A stretch of DNA of 47,082 nt, from the NCBI GenBank assembly GCA_017650365.1, contig JAGCEZ010000030.1, forward strand, positions 1-47,082, given 5' to 3'. The stretch's first letter is position 1; the number at the start of each line of letters is the position of its first letter. Shown here piece by piece: positions 7,612 through 17,810 of this stretch. A program made the translations under genes and the position numbers. This DNA is from Fibrobacterales bacterium (GTDB taxonomy: Bacteria > Fibrobacterota > Fibrobacteria > Fibrobacterales > CADBQJ01). The notes beneath the pieces are model-generated. The model did no database searches and was not told the origin of the DNA. It saw only the letters and a program-made list of their open reading frames with translations.

Positions 7612-8220
7612 ATGGAATGGAGCGAATTCTCCCGGATGCTGGAGTTCCCCTTCACGGCGGAACAGCTGGAGAAGTTCGCGGCTCTGGAAGAGTTGGTCTC
7701 CCGGCTGAACCGAAAGCACAACCTCGTCTCTGCGAACGACCTTCCGTTGTTGAGGGAGCGCCATCTGCAGGACGGGCTGACCGCACTCTCCTGGATGCGC
7801 GACGCGAAAGGCCGTCATCTGGATCTCGGTTCCGGGACAGGGTTCCCTCTCCTCCCGCTGGCGATCGCCCAGCCCGGGCGGATGTTCGTGGGCGTGGAGT
7901 CCCGCTCGACCCGCGTGATGCAGATGCGCTACCTGGCGGGGGAGTTGGGGCTGGGGAACGTGGAGCTCGTCGAGTCCCGGATCGAGGAGCTGCCGGCGGA
8001 GTTCGGGCCGTTCGAGACGGCGACCTCCCGGGCGCTCGGCGCGCTCGAGGAGGATTGGTTCCGGGCGAAGCCGTTCCTTTCTGCGGGCGGCCGCTTTATT
8101 ACCTTTAAGTCCGAACGGGCCTCCGTTCCGGTGGACGGAACAGAGCCCCGCTGCCGCGAATACAGGTTGCATCCGCAACTCAAGAGCTATTTCTCGGTCT
8201 GTCTGGAGAAGAAAGCATGA
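7612..8220 (+). CDS. rsmG: 16S rRNA (guanine527-N7)-methyltransferase RsmG (GidB)
   Basis: A 202-residue SAM-dependent methyltransferase that modifies G527 of 16S rRNA. The N-terminal helical part contains the RsmG-typical NRKHNLVSANDLPLLRERHL segment, followed by the SAM-binding motif HLDLGSGTGFPLLPLAIA and the ESRSTRVMQMRYLA strand. Length is normal for the family (about 200-215). It starts the run rsmG-parA-parB and overlaps parA by 4 bp (ATGA), so translation is coupled. A TATATTTG element 5 nt before the ATG predicts a leaderless transcript; no Shine-Dalgarno is suitably placed. Confidence 0.95.
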   Translation: MEWSEFSRMLEFPFTAEQLEKFAALEELVSRLNRKHNLVSANDLPLLRERHLQDGLTALSWMRDAKGRHLDLGSGTGFPLLPLAIAQPGRMFVGVESRSTRVMQMRYLAGELGLGNVELVESRIEELPAEFGPFETATSRALGALEEDWFRAKPFLSAGGRFITFKSERASVPVDGTEPRCREYRLHPQLKSYFSVCLEKKA

Positions 8221-9026
8221 GCCGTGTTATCGCAATCAGCAACCAGAAGGGCGGCGTCGGCAAGACGACGACCGCGGTGAACCTCGCCGCCAGCCTGGGG
8301 GCGATGGAGCACAAGGTGCTGTTGATCGACATGGACCCGCAGGCCAACTCCTCGATGGGTTCCGGCGTCACCGAGATGCAGGACGAGGACATCACCGAGG
8401 TGATGCGCTGGGCGGCCGACCCCTCCACCCTTTCGCTGGAGAGGGTGCGCGGGGTGATCCACGACGTCGAAAACATCCCCTTCTTCCAGGTGCTCCCCAG
8501 TTCGACCTCCCTGGCGGAGCTGGAGGTGGAGCTGACCATCGACACGCGCGCGGAGAGCCGTCTCCGGCTGCGCCATCTAATCGACCTGCTGCGGAACGAA
8601 TACGAGTTCATCGTCATCGACTCGCCGCCCTCCCTCAGCCTGCTGACCATCAACGTGCTCTGCGCGGCCGACTCCGTCATCATCCCGATCCAGTGCGAAT
8701 TCTACGCGATGCAGGGGGTGGCCGACCTGCTGAACACGATCATCCGGGTGCAGAACGGGCTGAATCCCGCGCTCGAGATCGACGGGGCGCTGCTGACCAT
8801 GTACGACTCCCGCCTGAGCCATTCGCGCCAGGTGATGGAGGAGGTGCAGCGGGAGTTCGGGGAACGGCTCTTCCGCACGGTGATTCCGCGGAACGTGAAG
8901 CTGAGCGAGGCCCCTTCGTTCGCGAAGCCGGTCCTTCTCTACGACGTCAAGAGCAAGGGTTCGCGGTGCTACATGGAGCTGGCGCAGGAGCTGCTCGCCG
9001 TTCTCAGGCAACGAGGAGTGATCTAA
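8217..9026 (+). CDS. parA: Chromosome-partitioning ATPase ParA (Soj)
   Basis: A 269-residue ParA/Soj ATPase that forms nucleoid-bound gradients to move ParB-parS complexes. The deviant Walker A box is at residues 10-19 (QKGGVGKTTT, signature K11 and K16), DMDPQANSS is the Walker A' motif, and IVIDSPPSLSLLT is Walker B. It has no N-terminal DNA-binding extension, consistent with the chromosomal type. The ATG overlaps the rsmG stop and parB begins directly after its TAA, a compact coupled unit. Two parS sites lie 0.7 kb upstream. Confidence 0.96.
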   Translation: MSRVIAISNQKGGVGKTTTAVNLAASLGAMEHKVLLIDMDPQANSSMGSGVTEMQDEDITEVMRWAADPSTLSLERVRGVIHDVENIPFFQVLPSSTSLAELEVELTIDTRAESRLRLRHLIDLLRNEYEFIVIDSPPSLSLLTINVLCAADSVIIPIQCEFYAMQGVADLLNTIIRVQNGLNPALEIDGALLTMYDSRLSHSRQVMEEVQREFGERLFRTVIPRNVKLSEAPSFAKPVLLYDVKSKGSRCYMELAQELLAVLRQRGVI

Positions 9027-9923
9027 ATGGGAAAATCGTCGCTCGGCACGGGCTTTGACGCCCTGATGGGGAGAAACGCCGGACTGGTCGGACAGGTGAG
9101 CGCCGGTCTGGCCAATGCCGGACAGAACGCGGCTTCGGGCGAGGGCGTTTCGCGCATTCCGCTCGCGCTGGTCGATCCCAACCCCTTCCAGCCCCGCGTG
9201 GAGTTCGGCGAGGACGAGATCCTCGAGCTGGCGGAGTCGATCCGCAAGCAGGGGCTGCTCCAGCCGATCACCGTCCGCAAGCACCAGGACCGCTACCAGA
9301 TCATCGCGGGCGAACGGCGCGTGCGCGCCTGCCGGCTGCTCGGCGACGAGACGATCGCCGCGCTGGTCAAGGAGAAGATCTCCGACCGGCGGATGGCCGC
9401 GCTCGGCCTGGTCGAGAACATCCAGCGCGTGGACCTGAACCCGGTGGAAGAGGCCGTGGCGATGCGCCAGCTGCAGGAGCAGTACGACTACACGCACGAA
9501 CAGCTGGCCGAGGAGCTGGGCCGTTCGCGCTCCGCGGTGACGAACGGGCTCCGTCTGCTCTCCCTGCCGGAGGAGGTGCTGGACCTGCTCCGCGAGAAGA
9601 AACTGACCGCCGGACACGCCCGCGCGCTGCTGTCCGACGGGCTCGCCGACCCGGCGGCCCTCGCCCGCGAAATCGTCGCCAAGGGGCTGAGCGTCCGCCA
9701 GGCGGAGGAGCTGAGCCGGAAGAGCGGGAAAACAAAAACTAAAAAAGCCAAAAAGCCGGAGGTCCGGCGGGACCCCAATCTCGCCGAACTGGAGCGGGAG
9801 ATGGGCTACGTCCTGGGCGCGGACGTCGTGGTGGAGCACCTCGACGGCATCGGCACCATCTCGATCCGCTTCTCCTCGAACGAGCAGTTCAAGGCGATCT
9901 ACTCCCGGATCACGGGCAAGTAG
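9027..9923 (+). CDS. parB: Chromosome-partitioning protein ParB (Spo0J)
   Basis: A 298-residue ParB, the CTP-dependent clamp that loads at parS and spreads. The N-terminal domain carries NPFQPRVEF, then the CTP-binding GERRVRAC box (about residues 94-101) and ENIQRVDLNPVEEA; the helix-turn-helix (YDYTHEQLAEELGRSRSAV) reads parS. A Lys-rich linker (about 232-249) leads to the C-terminal dimerisation domain. The Lys-rich linker is encoded by an unusually A-rich stretch at 9727-9755. The ATG directly abuts the parA stop. Matching parS sites lie at 7504-7519 and 7557-7572. Confidence 0.96.
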   Translation: MGKSSLGTGFDALMGRNAGLVGQVSAGLANAGQNAASGEGVSRIPLALVDPNPFQPRVEFGEDEILELAESIRKQGLLQPITVRKHQDRYQIIAGERRVRACRLLGDETIAALVKEKISDRRMAALGLVENIQRVDLNPVEEAVAMRQLQEQYDYTHEQLAEELGRSRSAVTNGLRLLSLPEEVLDLLREKKLTAGHARALLSDGLADPAALAREIVAKGLSVRQAEELSRKSGKTKTKKAKKPEVRRDPNLAELEREMGYVLGADVVVEHLDGIGTISIRFSSNEQFKAIYSRITGK

Positions 9924-9944
9924 CGAAGGCGGGGCGGTCCGGGC

Positions 9945-10733
9945 ATGCGCGTCTTCACCACGGTTCAGATCATCCCCTCGGGAACGGGGACGGTGCGGCA
10001 GGTCAACCTCTACCGCTGGCAGCTCCGGCTGATCGCGCTCCTCGTCTCGCTGACGGTCGTGGTGGTGGCGCTCGCCGCCTACTACGGGACGACCGTGCTG
10101 ATGAGCGCGGCGGAGTCGGAGCGGCTGCGCGAGGAGAACTCCTTCCTGAAGTCGGAGAACGAGAACTACAGGCAGGCGCTCTCCATCCTCGACTCGGTCC
10201 AGGCGGAGCAGGAGAGGCTGCACGCCGTCGGCGCGGTCCTGCTCGGCCCCGCGGACTCCGTTCCCGAGCTGGCCGCGGCCTCCCGGCCCGAAGGCGCTTC
10301 GGGCGACGCGGAGCTGGAGGAGCACATCCGCCGGTACCGGAAGAGCGAGAAGAAGCCGGGCGAATCGCGGCCGGGCATCAAGCCGGTGATCGGCGTGGTG
10401 ACGCAGCGCTGGAAGGAGGGCGGCTCGGACCACCAGGGCGTGGACATCGCCGCGCTCCTGAACGACCCGGTCTACGCCGCGGCCGCGGGCGAGGTCGTGG
10501 AGGCCGGCGACCGGGGCGACCTCGGGCTGACCGTGGAGCTCGACCACGGCGACGGCTGGAGGACGCTCTACGCGCACCTCAACCGGATCCTGGTCCGCAA
10601 GGGCGACGCGGTCGGCCGCGGGAGCTCGATCGGCACGATCGGGATGACCGGGAACACGACCGGCCCGCATCTGCACTACGAGGTCCTGAAGAACGGCAAA
10701 CGGCAGGACCCTTCGCTATTTTTTATGGACTAG
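9945..10733 (+). CDS. Membrane-anchored M23 (LytM) peptidoglycan endopeptidase
   Basis: A 262-residue protein with a short cytoplasmic N-terminus, one transmembrane helix (about 28-46), a coiled coil (about 54-93), a charged linker and an M23 domain (about 148-258). All zinc and catalytic residues are present: H163 and D167 (HQGVD), H211 (YAHLN), and H242 and H244 (PHLHYEV). An active enzyme that cleaves peptide cross-links in peptidoglycan is therefore expected, acting in the periplasm. It is 21 nt behind parB and 15 nt before a bactofilin gene. The M23-bactofilin pairing is known from other bacteria, where it controls cell curvature or stalk/helix shape (for example CcmA/Csd in Helicobacter). 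Its last codons contain the octamer TATTTTTT, a possible promoter for the next genes. Confidence 0.9.
   Translation: MRVFTTVQIIPSGTGTVRQVNLYRWQLRLIALLVSLTVVVVALAAYYGTTVLMSAAESERLREENSFLKSENENYRQALSILDSVQAEQERLHAVGAVLLGPADSVPELAAASRPEGASGDAELEEHIRRYRKSEKKPGESRPGIKPVIGVVTQRWKEGGSDHQGVDIAALLNDPVYAAAAGEVVEAGDRGDLGLTVELDHGDGWRTLYAHLNRILVRKGDAVGRGSSIGTIGMTGNTTGPHLHYEVLKNGKRQDPSLFFMD
10717..10724 (+). promoter_or_regulatory. Possible internal promoter for bactofilin-atp genes
   Basis: CTATTTTTT inside the last codons of the M23 gene fits the CTAnnTTTS-like pattern and uses codons (CTA TTT TTT) that are unusual in this GC-rich sequence. A start near 10729 would give a 20-nt leader with AGGAGG (10738-10743) before the bactofilin ATG. 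Motif evidence only. Confidence 0.35.
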
Positions 10734-10748
10734 TTTCAGGAGGCTCCC

Positions 10749-11123
10749 ATGGCACGCGCCGAGGAAAACGACGGCAACAACATCACCATCATTTCGCAGG
10801 GGACCACGATCACCGGCGAAATCCAGGTCAACAACGATCTCCGCCTTGCCGGAAAGCTCAAGGGCAAGCTGACCTGCGCCCGCGACCTCGTGCTGGACAA
10901 GACCGGCCTGGTCGAAGGCGACGTCGAAGTGGCCTCCGCCACCCTCTGCGGCACCGTCAAGGGCAACGTCAAGGTTTCGGGCCGGCTGACCCTCGAAAAG
11001 GAATCGCTCCTGGAAGGCGACATCGACACCAAGGAGCTGGTGATCAACCAGGGCGCCACGTTCCGGGGCAAGTGCCAGATGGGCGCCCCGACGTCGGCGA
11101 AGCCCGAGGCCAAGTCTCTCTGA
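10749..11123 (+). CDS. Bactofilin
   Basis: A 124-residue bactofilin, a nucleotide-independent cytoskeletal protein that polymerises into filaments on the inner membrane and recruits cell-wall enzymes. The central beta-helix (about residues 12-110) is shown by regular turns such as TITGEIQVNNDLRLAGKLKG, VEGDVEVAS, KGNVKVSGRL and LEGDIDTKEL; short disordered ends flank it. The length is typical. AGGAGG at 10738-10743 is a strong Shine-Dalgarno for the ATG. The M23 peptidase gene directly upstream is its likely functional partner. The 3' end overlaps the next reading frame by about 50 bp if that gene uses its GTG start. Confidence 0.93.
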   Translation: MARAEENDGNNITIISQGTTITGEIQVNNDLRLAGKLKGKLTCARDLVLDKTGLVEGDVEVASATLCGTVKGNVKVSGRLTLEKESLLEGDIDTKELVINQGATFRGKCQMGAPTSAKPEAKSL

Positions 11124-11503
11124 TCTCCGCCGGAAACGGACTCCGGGCGCCGCGCGCGGCGGTCCGGATCTACGCGCTTTTCGGAGCGGCGCTTTTCGGA
11201 GCGGCGCTCCTTTGCGCGTCCGCGTTCCCGCAGTGGATGGGGCGCGGAGGGGAGGTTCCCTTCGTCGGCGCGGTCCTCGTCTGGATCCTCTCCGGCCTCT
11301 TCCCGGTTCTGCGCCTGGAGGACGCGCGGCGCTCCTCGCTCGGAATCCTGCTCGCGACGGCGCTCCGCCTGGTCTCGGCGGGAGTCTTCTTTTTGGCCGC
11401 CTTCGCGCTTTGTAAAGTTTCGCCCGGGCCCTGGCTGGGGCTGATTTCGCCCTTTTATTTACTTATCATTCTCGCGGAGTCCGCGCTGGTCTGGAGGGGC
11501 TAG
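11072..11503 (+). CDS. Small membrane protein, probable ATP synthase subunit I (AtpI-like)
   Basis: A protein of up to 143 residues with four predicted membrane helices (about 35-52, 60-78, 92-110 and 120-140). Position directly before atpB, size and four-helix layout fit AtpI/AtpZ-type proteins that help assemble the c-ring or import Mg2+, but no diagnostic motif was recognised, so the call rests mainly on context. The start is uncertain: GTG at 11072 overlaps bactofilin by 52 bp, and a CTG at 11120 would overlap its stop. The stretch at about 11450-11472 is unusually AT-rich for the gene. atpB begins 18 nt downstream. Confidence 0.6.
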   Translation: MPDGRPDVGEARGQVSLISAGNGLRAPRAAVRIYALFGAALFGAALLCASAFPQWMGRGGEVPFVGAVLVWILSGLFPVLRLEDARRSSLGILLATALRLVSAGVFFLAAFALCKVSPGPWLGLISPFYLLIILAESALVWRG

Positions 11504-11521
11504 CGGCGGGCTCCCGATGTT

Positions 11522-12370
11522 ATGGAAGAAGGTTCCGACGGGCTCGGCGCGCTGAGCGAATTTCTTCTGCACCATGTCGCCGACAACCGCGAGGTCTGGC
11601 GAATCTTCCCCGGCGTGGAGATCCCCCTGGGCGGGTCGCTGAAGGTCGGCGGAATCGAGCTCTTCCCGTCGCTCCACGTCTGCATGATGCTCCTGGCGTT
11701 CCTGCTGCTGGTCGTCCTGCTGGGGCGCGGCAGCCGGCGGAAGGAGGGCGGCGACCTGCCCGCCGGGAAGTTCGCCTCGATGGTCGAGGCGATGGTCCTC
11801 TTCGTCCGGGACGACATCGTGGCGCCGAACCTCGGGCGCGCCCGCGCCGCGAAGTGGATGCCCTTCTTCTGCACGCTCTTCTTCTTCCTCCTCGCCCTGA
11901 ACCTGATCGGGCTGGTGCCCGGCTTCGCGGCGGCGACGGGGAACCCGAACTTCACGGCGGCGATGGCCGCGATGGTCTTCGTCGTCTTCAACGCGGCGGG
12001 CATGGCGGCGAACGGGGGAGCCGGTTACTGGAAGGGGATCGTCCCGAAGGGCGTGCCCTGGCCGATCCTGCTGATCCTCGTGCCGATCGAGCTCTTCGGG
12101 CTGGTGACGAAGTCGGCCGCGCTGGCGATCCGTCTTTTCGCGAACATGGCCGCGGGCCACATCGTCATCTTCTCGCTGCTCGCGCTCGGGACCGTCGTGA
12201 ACATGCTGTTCGCGATGCCGAAGCTCTCGCTGGGCGCGGTGCAGCCGGTCGCGGTCCTCTTCGCCGCCTGCATCGAGTGCCTGGAGCTATTCGTCGCCTT
12301 CCTGCAGGCCTACATCTTCACGCTGCTCTCCGCGCTGTTCGTCGGGGGGGCGGTGCGCCAGGAGCATTGA
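11522..12370 (+). CDS. atpB: F-type ATP synthase subunit a
   Basis: A 282-residue Fo subunit a, the membrane stator that conducts ions to and from the c-ring. Five or six helices are visible. The essential Arg is in the conserved helix SAALAIRLFANMAAGH (about residue 203), and GAVQPVAVLFAACIECLELF followed by FLQAYIFTLLSALFVGG forms the C-terminal helices with conserved Glu and Gln. An N-terminal extension of about 50 residues precedes the first helix, as in Bacteroidetes/Chlorobi-type subunits. It starts an uninterrupted atpBEFHAGDC cluster; atpE follows 16 nt later. Confidence 0.95.
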   Translation: MEEGSDGLGALSEFLLHHVADNREVWRIFPGVEIPLGGSLKVGGIELFPSLHVCMMLLAFLLLVVLLGRGSRRKEGGDLPAGKFASMVEAMVLFVRDDIVAPNLGRARAAKWMPFFCTLFFFLLALNLIGLVPGFAAATGNPNFTAAMAAMVFVVFNAAGMAANGGAGYWKGIVPKGVPWPILLILVPIELFGLVTKSAALAIRLFANMAAGHIVIFSLLALGTVVNMLFAMPKLSLGAVQPVAVLFAACIECLELFVAFLQAYIFTLLSALFVGGAVRQEH

Positions 12371-12386
12371 AACCAAGGAGAACACC

Positions 12387-12629
12387 ATGGAACAGATCGT
12401 TCAGCAAATCCCCCACTTCGGACCGATCGGCGCGGGCTTCTGCGCCGGCATCGCCGTGGTCGGCGCGGGCCTCGGGATCGGGAAGCTCGCCGCCTCCGCG
12501 CTGGAGGGGATGGCGCGCCAGCCCGAGGCGGCCGGCAACCTGCGGTCGACGATGCTGATCGCCGCGGCGCTGATCGAAGGGGTCGCCTTCTTCGCGGAGG
12601 TGATCGCCCTGATGATGATGGGGCAGTAG
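12387..12629 (+). CDS. atpE: F-type ATP synthase subunit c
   Basis: An 80-residue two-helix c subunit of the rotating ring. The loop ARQPEAAGNLR and the ion-binding carboxylate in helix 2 (ALIEGVAFFAEV) are conserved. Aligned to the Na+-type ring of Ilyobacter, the helix-1 Gln is replaced by Ile (GAGLGIGKLAAS) and the E-S-T motif reads E-G-V, so the Na+ ligands are missing. Proton coupling is therefore inferred. A good AAGGAG Shine-Dalgarno precedes the ATG. atpF follows after 1 nt. Confidence 0.95.
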   Translation: MEQIVQQIPHFGPIGAGFCAGIAVVGAGLGIGKLAASALEGMARQPEAAGNLRSTMLIAAALIEGVAFFAEVIALMMMGQ

Positions 12630-12630
12630 G

Positions 12631-13134
12631 ATGTCGAATCCGCTTCTGCAGCTCGACCCCGGCGTCGCGGTCTGGACGCTCGCCGTCTTCGCGCTGCTCC
12701 TCGTGGTCCTGAAGAAGGTCGCCTGGGGGCCGCTGCTCTCGGCGATCGACGCGCGCGACGAGAAGCTGCGCCGGACGATGGAGGAGGCCGAGAGGACGCG
12801 CGCCGCCAACGAGTCGGCCGCCTCGGAGCGCGACCGGCTGATGCGGGAGTCCGCGAAGCGCGCCGACGAGATCGTGGCGGAGGCGCGGAGCCGGGCGGAC
12901 GAGCTGGCCAGGCGGTCGGAGCGCGCGGCCCGCGAGGAGCGCGAGCGCATCCTGGAGACCGCGCGGAAGTCGGCCGACGCGATGCTCGCCTCGGCGAAGA
13001 ACGAGCTGCGGCTGAAGGTGGTCGACGCGACGGTCGGCCTCGCCTCGAAGCTGCTCGTCCGCGAGCTGGACGTCGAGTCCGACAGGCGCGTGGTCGAGCG
13101 GATGATGGACGAACTGGAGAAGGAAGAGGCGTAG
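12631..13134 (+). CDS. atpF: F-type ATP synthase subunit b
   Basis: A 167-residue peripheral-stalk subunit. One N-terminal membrane helix (about residues 10-30, VAVWTLAVFALLLVVLKKVA) is followed by WGPLLSAIDARDEKLR, a signature of b subunits, and a long charged Ala/Arg/Glu-rich helix (40-165) that dimerises along the stalk. Only one b-type gene is present, so it is presumably a homodimer. It begins 1 nt after the atpE stop and ends 3 nt before atpH. Confidence 0.94.
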   Translation: MSNPLLQLDPGVAVWTLAVFALLLVVLKKVAWGPLLSAIDARDEKLRRTMEEAERTRAANESAASERDRLMRESAKRADEIVAEARSRADELARRSERAAREERERILETARKSADAMLASAKNELRLKVVDATVGLASKLLVRELDVESDRRVVERMMDELEKEEA

Positions 13135-13137
13135 GCG

Positions 13138-13671
13138 ATGGGCTGCGGAACGGTCGCGGAGCGGTACGCGGAGGTCCTCCTGGCGAGAATCGCCGAGGAG
13201 GCGGACGGCGGAGCCGTGTTCGCGGAGGCGGCGCGCCTGGAGCGCGCCTTCGCCGCGGACCCGCGGATCGGGAAGCTGCTGGACGACCCGGCGATCCCCG
13301 AGGAGGCGAAGGCGCGCGCCCTCGTCTCCTGCGACCCGGAGCGCACGGCCGCGATGCGGAGCTTCATCCTCTTCCTGGCCGCGCGGCGCAGGGTCGCCCT
13401 GCTTCCCGCGGTGGCGGCGCGCGTGCGCGAGGAGGGCGAGCGACGGCGCGGGACGCGCCGCGCGACGGTCTGGAGCGCGCGCGAGCTGGAGCCCGCGGAG
13501 CTGGAGCGCCTGAAGCGCTTCGCGCGGAGGCGCGCGGGCGGGGAGTGCGTCCTGGAGACGCGCGTGGACCCCGCCGTCATCGGCGGATTCCGGATGCGGC
13601 TGGGCGACCGGATGGTCGACTGTTCGCTGCGACGGCAGCTCGACCTGCTCCGCGGGCGGCTGGGAGCTTAG
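13138..13671 (+). CDS. atpH: F-type ATP synthase subunit delta
   Basis: A 177-residue delta (OSCP) subunit joining the peripheral stalk to the top of F1. The N-terminal helical domain (ERYAEVLLARIAEEADG) and the C-terminal GGECVLETRVDPAVIGGFRMRL segment, with the conserved DPxxIGGF core, are recognisable; the protein ends in a short Leu/Arg-rich helix. The sequence is very Arg-rich. Position between atpF and atpA confirms the call. Confidence 0.92.
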   Translation: MGCGTVAERYAEVLLARIAEEADGGAVFAEAARLERAFAADPRIGKLLDDPAIPEEAKARALVSCDPERTAAMRSFILFLAARRRVALLPAVAARVREEGERRRGTRRATVWSARELEPAELERLKRFARRRAGGECVLETRVDPAVIGGFRMRLGDRMVDCSLRRQLDLLRGRLGA

Positions 13672-13680
13672 GAGAAAAAG

Positions 13681-15216
13681 ATGGACGACGGACTTCGACC
13701 GGACGAGATTTCCGAGGTTCTTTTCAGGGAGCTCAAGGCCTTCGAGGGCTCGGGCCCCGACGTGTACGAGATGGGGACCGTGCTGAGCGCCGGCGACGGG
13801 ATCGCGCGCGTGCACGGCCTTTCGAACGCGATGGCGGGCGAGCTGGTCTCCTTCCGCGACCGCCCGGACGTGCGCGGCCTGGTGCTGAACCTCGAGGCCG
13901 GAAACGTCGGCCTGGCGCTGCTCGGGAACGCGGACGCGGTGGAGGAGGGCGACGTCGTCGTCCTGACCGGGAAGGTCGCCTCCGTGAAGGTCGGGCCCGC
14001 GACGGTCGGCCGCGTGGTGGACGCGCTGGGGCGCGCCGTGGACGGCGGACCCGCGATCGAGAGCGACCTGGAGCGGCCGATCGAGGCGCGCGCGCCGGGG
14101 ATCGTGGAACGGCAGAACGTCCGCGAGCCGCTCTACACCGGGCTGAAGTCGGTGGACGCGATGATCCCGATCGGGCGGGGCCAGCGCGAGCTGATCGTCG
14201 GCGACCGCAAGACCGGGAAGACGACCATCGCGCTCGACGCGATCGCCAACCAGAAGGGCAAGGGCGTCCACTGCATCTACGTCGCGATCGGGCAGAAGTC
14301 CTCGACGGTCGCGCTGGCCGTGGAGACGCTGCGCGAGGCGGGCGCGATGGAGTACACGACCGTCGTCGCGGCCTGCGCGTCGGAGGCGGCCTCCATGCAG
14401 TACCTCGCCCCCTACGCCGGCGCCGCCCTGGGCGAACACTGGCGCGACAACGGCGGGCACGCGCTCGTGGTCTACGACGACCTGACCAAGCACGCGCAGG
14501 CCTACCGCCAGATGTCGCTGCTGCTGCGCCGCCCGCCGGGGCGCGAGGCGTTCCCGGGCGACGTCTTCTACCTGCACTCGCGCCTGCTGGAGCGCGCCGC
14601 GAAGCTGAGCGACGCGCGCGGCGGCGGCTCGCTGACCGCGCTCCCGATCGTGGAGACGCAGGCGGGCGACGTCTCGGCCTACATCCCGACGAACGTGATC
14701 TCCATCACCGACGGGCAGATCTTCCTCGACGCAAACCTCTTCAACTCCGGCCTGCGCCCCGCGCTGGACGTGGGGATCTCGGTCTCGCGCGTCGGCGGCG
14801 ACGCGCAGATCAAGGCGACGAAGCAGGTCGCCGGGCGGCTGAAGCTCCTCCTCGCGCAGTACGCCGAGCTCGCCGCCTTCTCGCAGTTCGCGGGCGACCT
14901 CGACAAGGCGACCCGCGCGCAGCTGGACCAGGGCGCGCGCCTGACCGAGCTCCTCAAGCAGCCGCAGGGCCGTCCGCTCCCGATCGGCAAGACGATCATG
15001 GTCTTCTACGCCGGGCTGAACGGATACCTCGAGAACCTCCCCGTGGACCAGGCGGTCCGCTTCGAGTCGGAGCTCCTGGGCTACGTCGACCTCGTCGCGC
15101 CCGGCCTCCCCGCGGAGATCGAGGAGGCGAAGGAGCTGACCCCGCAGCTGACGGACGCGATGCGTTCGCTCCTCGACAAGTTCTCCGCGCAGTTCGCGCC
15201 GGACCCGAAGGAGTAG
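13681..15216 (+). CDS. atpA: F-type ATP synthase subunit alpha
   Basis: A 511-residue F1 alpha subunit, the non-catalytic nucleotide-binding subunit of the hexamer. The P-loop [12 protein letters not shown] starts near residue 175, [20 protein letters not shown] follows, and the catalytic-site arginine finger is in [17 protein letters not shown]. The N-terminus ([16 protein letters not shown]) is the delta-binding segment. Length is normal. It follows atpH after 9 nt, with a GGAG Shine-Dalgarno. Confidence 0.97.
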   Translation: MDDGLRPDEISEVLFRELKAFEGSGPDVYEMGTVLSAGDGIARVHGLSNAMAGELVSFRDRPDVRGLVLNLEAGNVGLALLGNADAVEEGDVVVLTGKVASVKVGPATVGRVVDALGRAVDGGPAIESDLERPIEARAPGIVERQNVREPLYTGLKSVDAMIPIGRGQRELIVGDRKTGKTTIALDAIANQKGKGVHCIYVAIGQKSSTVALAVETLREAGAMEYTTVVAACASEAASMQYLAPYAGAALGEHWRDNGGHALVVYDDLTKHAQAYRQMSLLLRRPPGREAFPGDVFYLHSRLLERAAKLSDARGGGSLTALPIVETQAGDVSAYIPTNVISITDGQIFLDANLFNSGLRPALDVGISVSRVGGDAQIKATKQVAGRLKLLLAQYAELAAFSQFAGDLDKATRAQLDQGARLTELLKQPQGRPLPIGKTIMVFYAGLNGYLENLPVDQAVRFESELLGYVDLVAPGLPAEIEEAKELTPQLTDAMRSLLDKFSAQFAPDPKE

Positions 15217-15219
15217 CGG

Positions 15220-16116
15220 ATGCCCTCGATCAAGGAGTTCCGGCTGCGCATCCGGAGCCTGCAGAACACCCGGAAGATCACGTCGGCGATGAAGCTGGTC
15301 GCTTCGTCCAAGCTGAAGCGCGCGCAGGGCGCGCGGCTGAAGTCGGCGACGTGGATCCGCCGCGTGGACGGGCTCTGCGGCCGCCTGCTCTCCGCCCCGG
15401 GGGTCTCGCATCCGCTGGCCGCCGTCCGCCCGGAGAGGCGCGTCCGCGTGGTCGTGCTCTCGTCGGACCGCGGGCTCTGCGGGAACTTCAACCACCGCGT
15501 CCTGCGCGAGGCGCAGGCGGTCTGCGAGGCGAAGGCGGCCGCGGGCGCGGAGCTGGAGATCGTGGCCGTGGGCCGCCGCGCGCTGGCGTTCTTCCGGAAG
15601 GGGCCGTGGGCGGACCGGACGGTCGCGGGCCCCGACCTGGCGAAGGCCAAGGTGAACGCCGTGGCGGGCGAGCTGCGCCGCGCGGCGGTCGCGGACTTCG
15701 CCTCCGGGAGGATCGACGCGCTCTACCTCGTGGGGAACGAGTGCGAATCGGCGCTCGTCCAGCGCCCGGTCTCGCGCAGGCTCCTGCCGACGGACCTCGG
15801 TCCGGACGCGCCCGCCGGAGGCGTGGACGGAACGGCGAAGGGCGCGGAAGCGCGGACGGAATACGTCATGGAGCCCTCGCCCGCGCGGCTCCTGGACGCG
15901 ATGCTGCCGCTGCGCCTGCACGCGCAGCTGCTCCGGGCCCTGTTCGAGAGCCTCGTCGGGGAGCACGGCGCGCGCATGGCGGCGATGGACAGCGCGACGC
16001 GGAATTCGGGCGACCTGATCGACCGCCTGACGCTGATGGCGAACCGCGCGCGGCAGAGCGCGATCACGACGGAACTGACGGAAATCGTCTCCGGCGCCGA
16101 GGCGCTGAAGGGATAG
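15220..16116 (+). CDS. atpG: F-type ATP synthase subunit gamma
   Basis: A 298-residue central-shaft subunit. The N-terminal helix has the signature RIRSLQNTRKITSAMKLVAS; the Rossmann-like middle contains VVVLSSDRGLCGNFNHRVLR; the C-terminal helix has MAAMDSATRNSGDLIDRLTL and ends ITTELTEIVSGAEAL, all diagnostic. It begins 3 nt after the atpA stop; atpD follows after 18 nt with an AAAGGAG Shine-Dalgarno. Confidence 0.96.
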   Translation: MPSIKEFRLRIRSLQNTRKITSAMKLVASSKLKRAQGARLKSATWIRRVDGLCGRLLSAPGVSHPLAAVRPERRVRVVVLSSDRGLCGNFNHRVLREAQAVCEAKAAAGAELEIVAVGRRALAFFRKGPWADRTVAGPDLAKAKVNAVAGELRRAAVADFASGRIDALYLVGNECESALVQRPVSRRLLPTDLGPDAPAGGVDGTAKGAEARTEYVMEPSPARLLDAMLPLRLHAQLLRALFESLVGEHGARMAAMDSATRNSGDLIDRLTLMANRARQSAITTELTEIVSGAEALKG

Positions 16117-17787
<1,671 letters not shown>

Positions 17788-17810
<23 letters not shown>

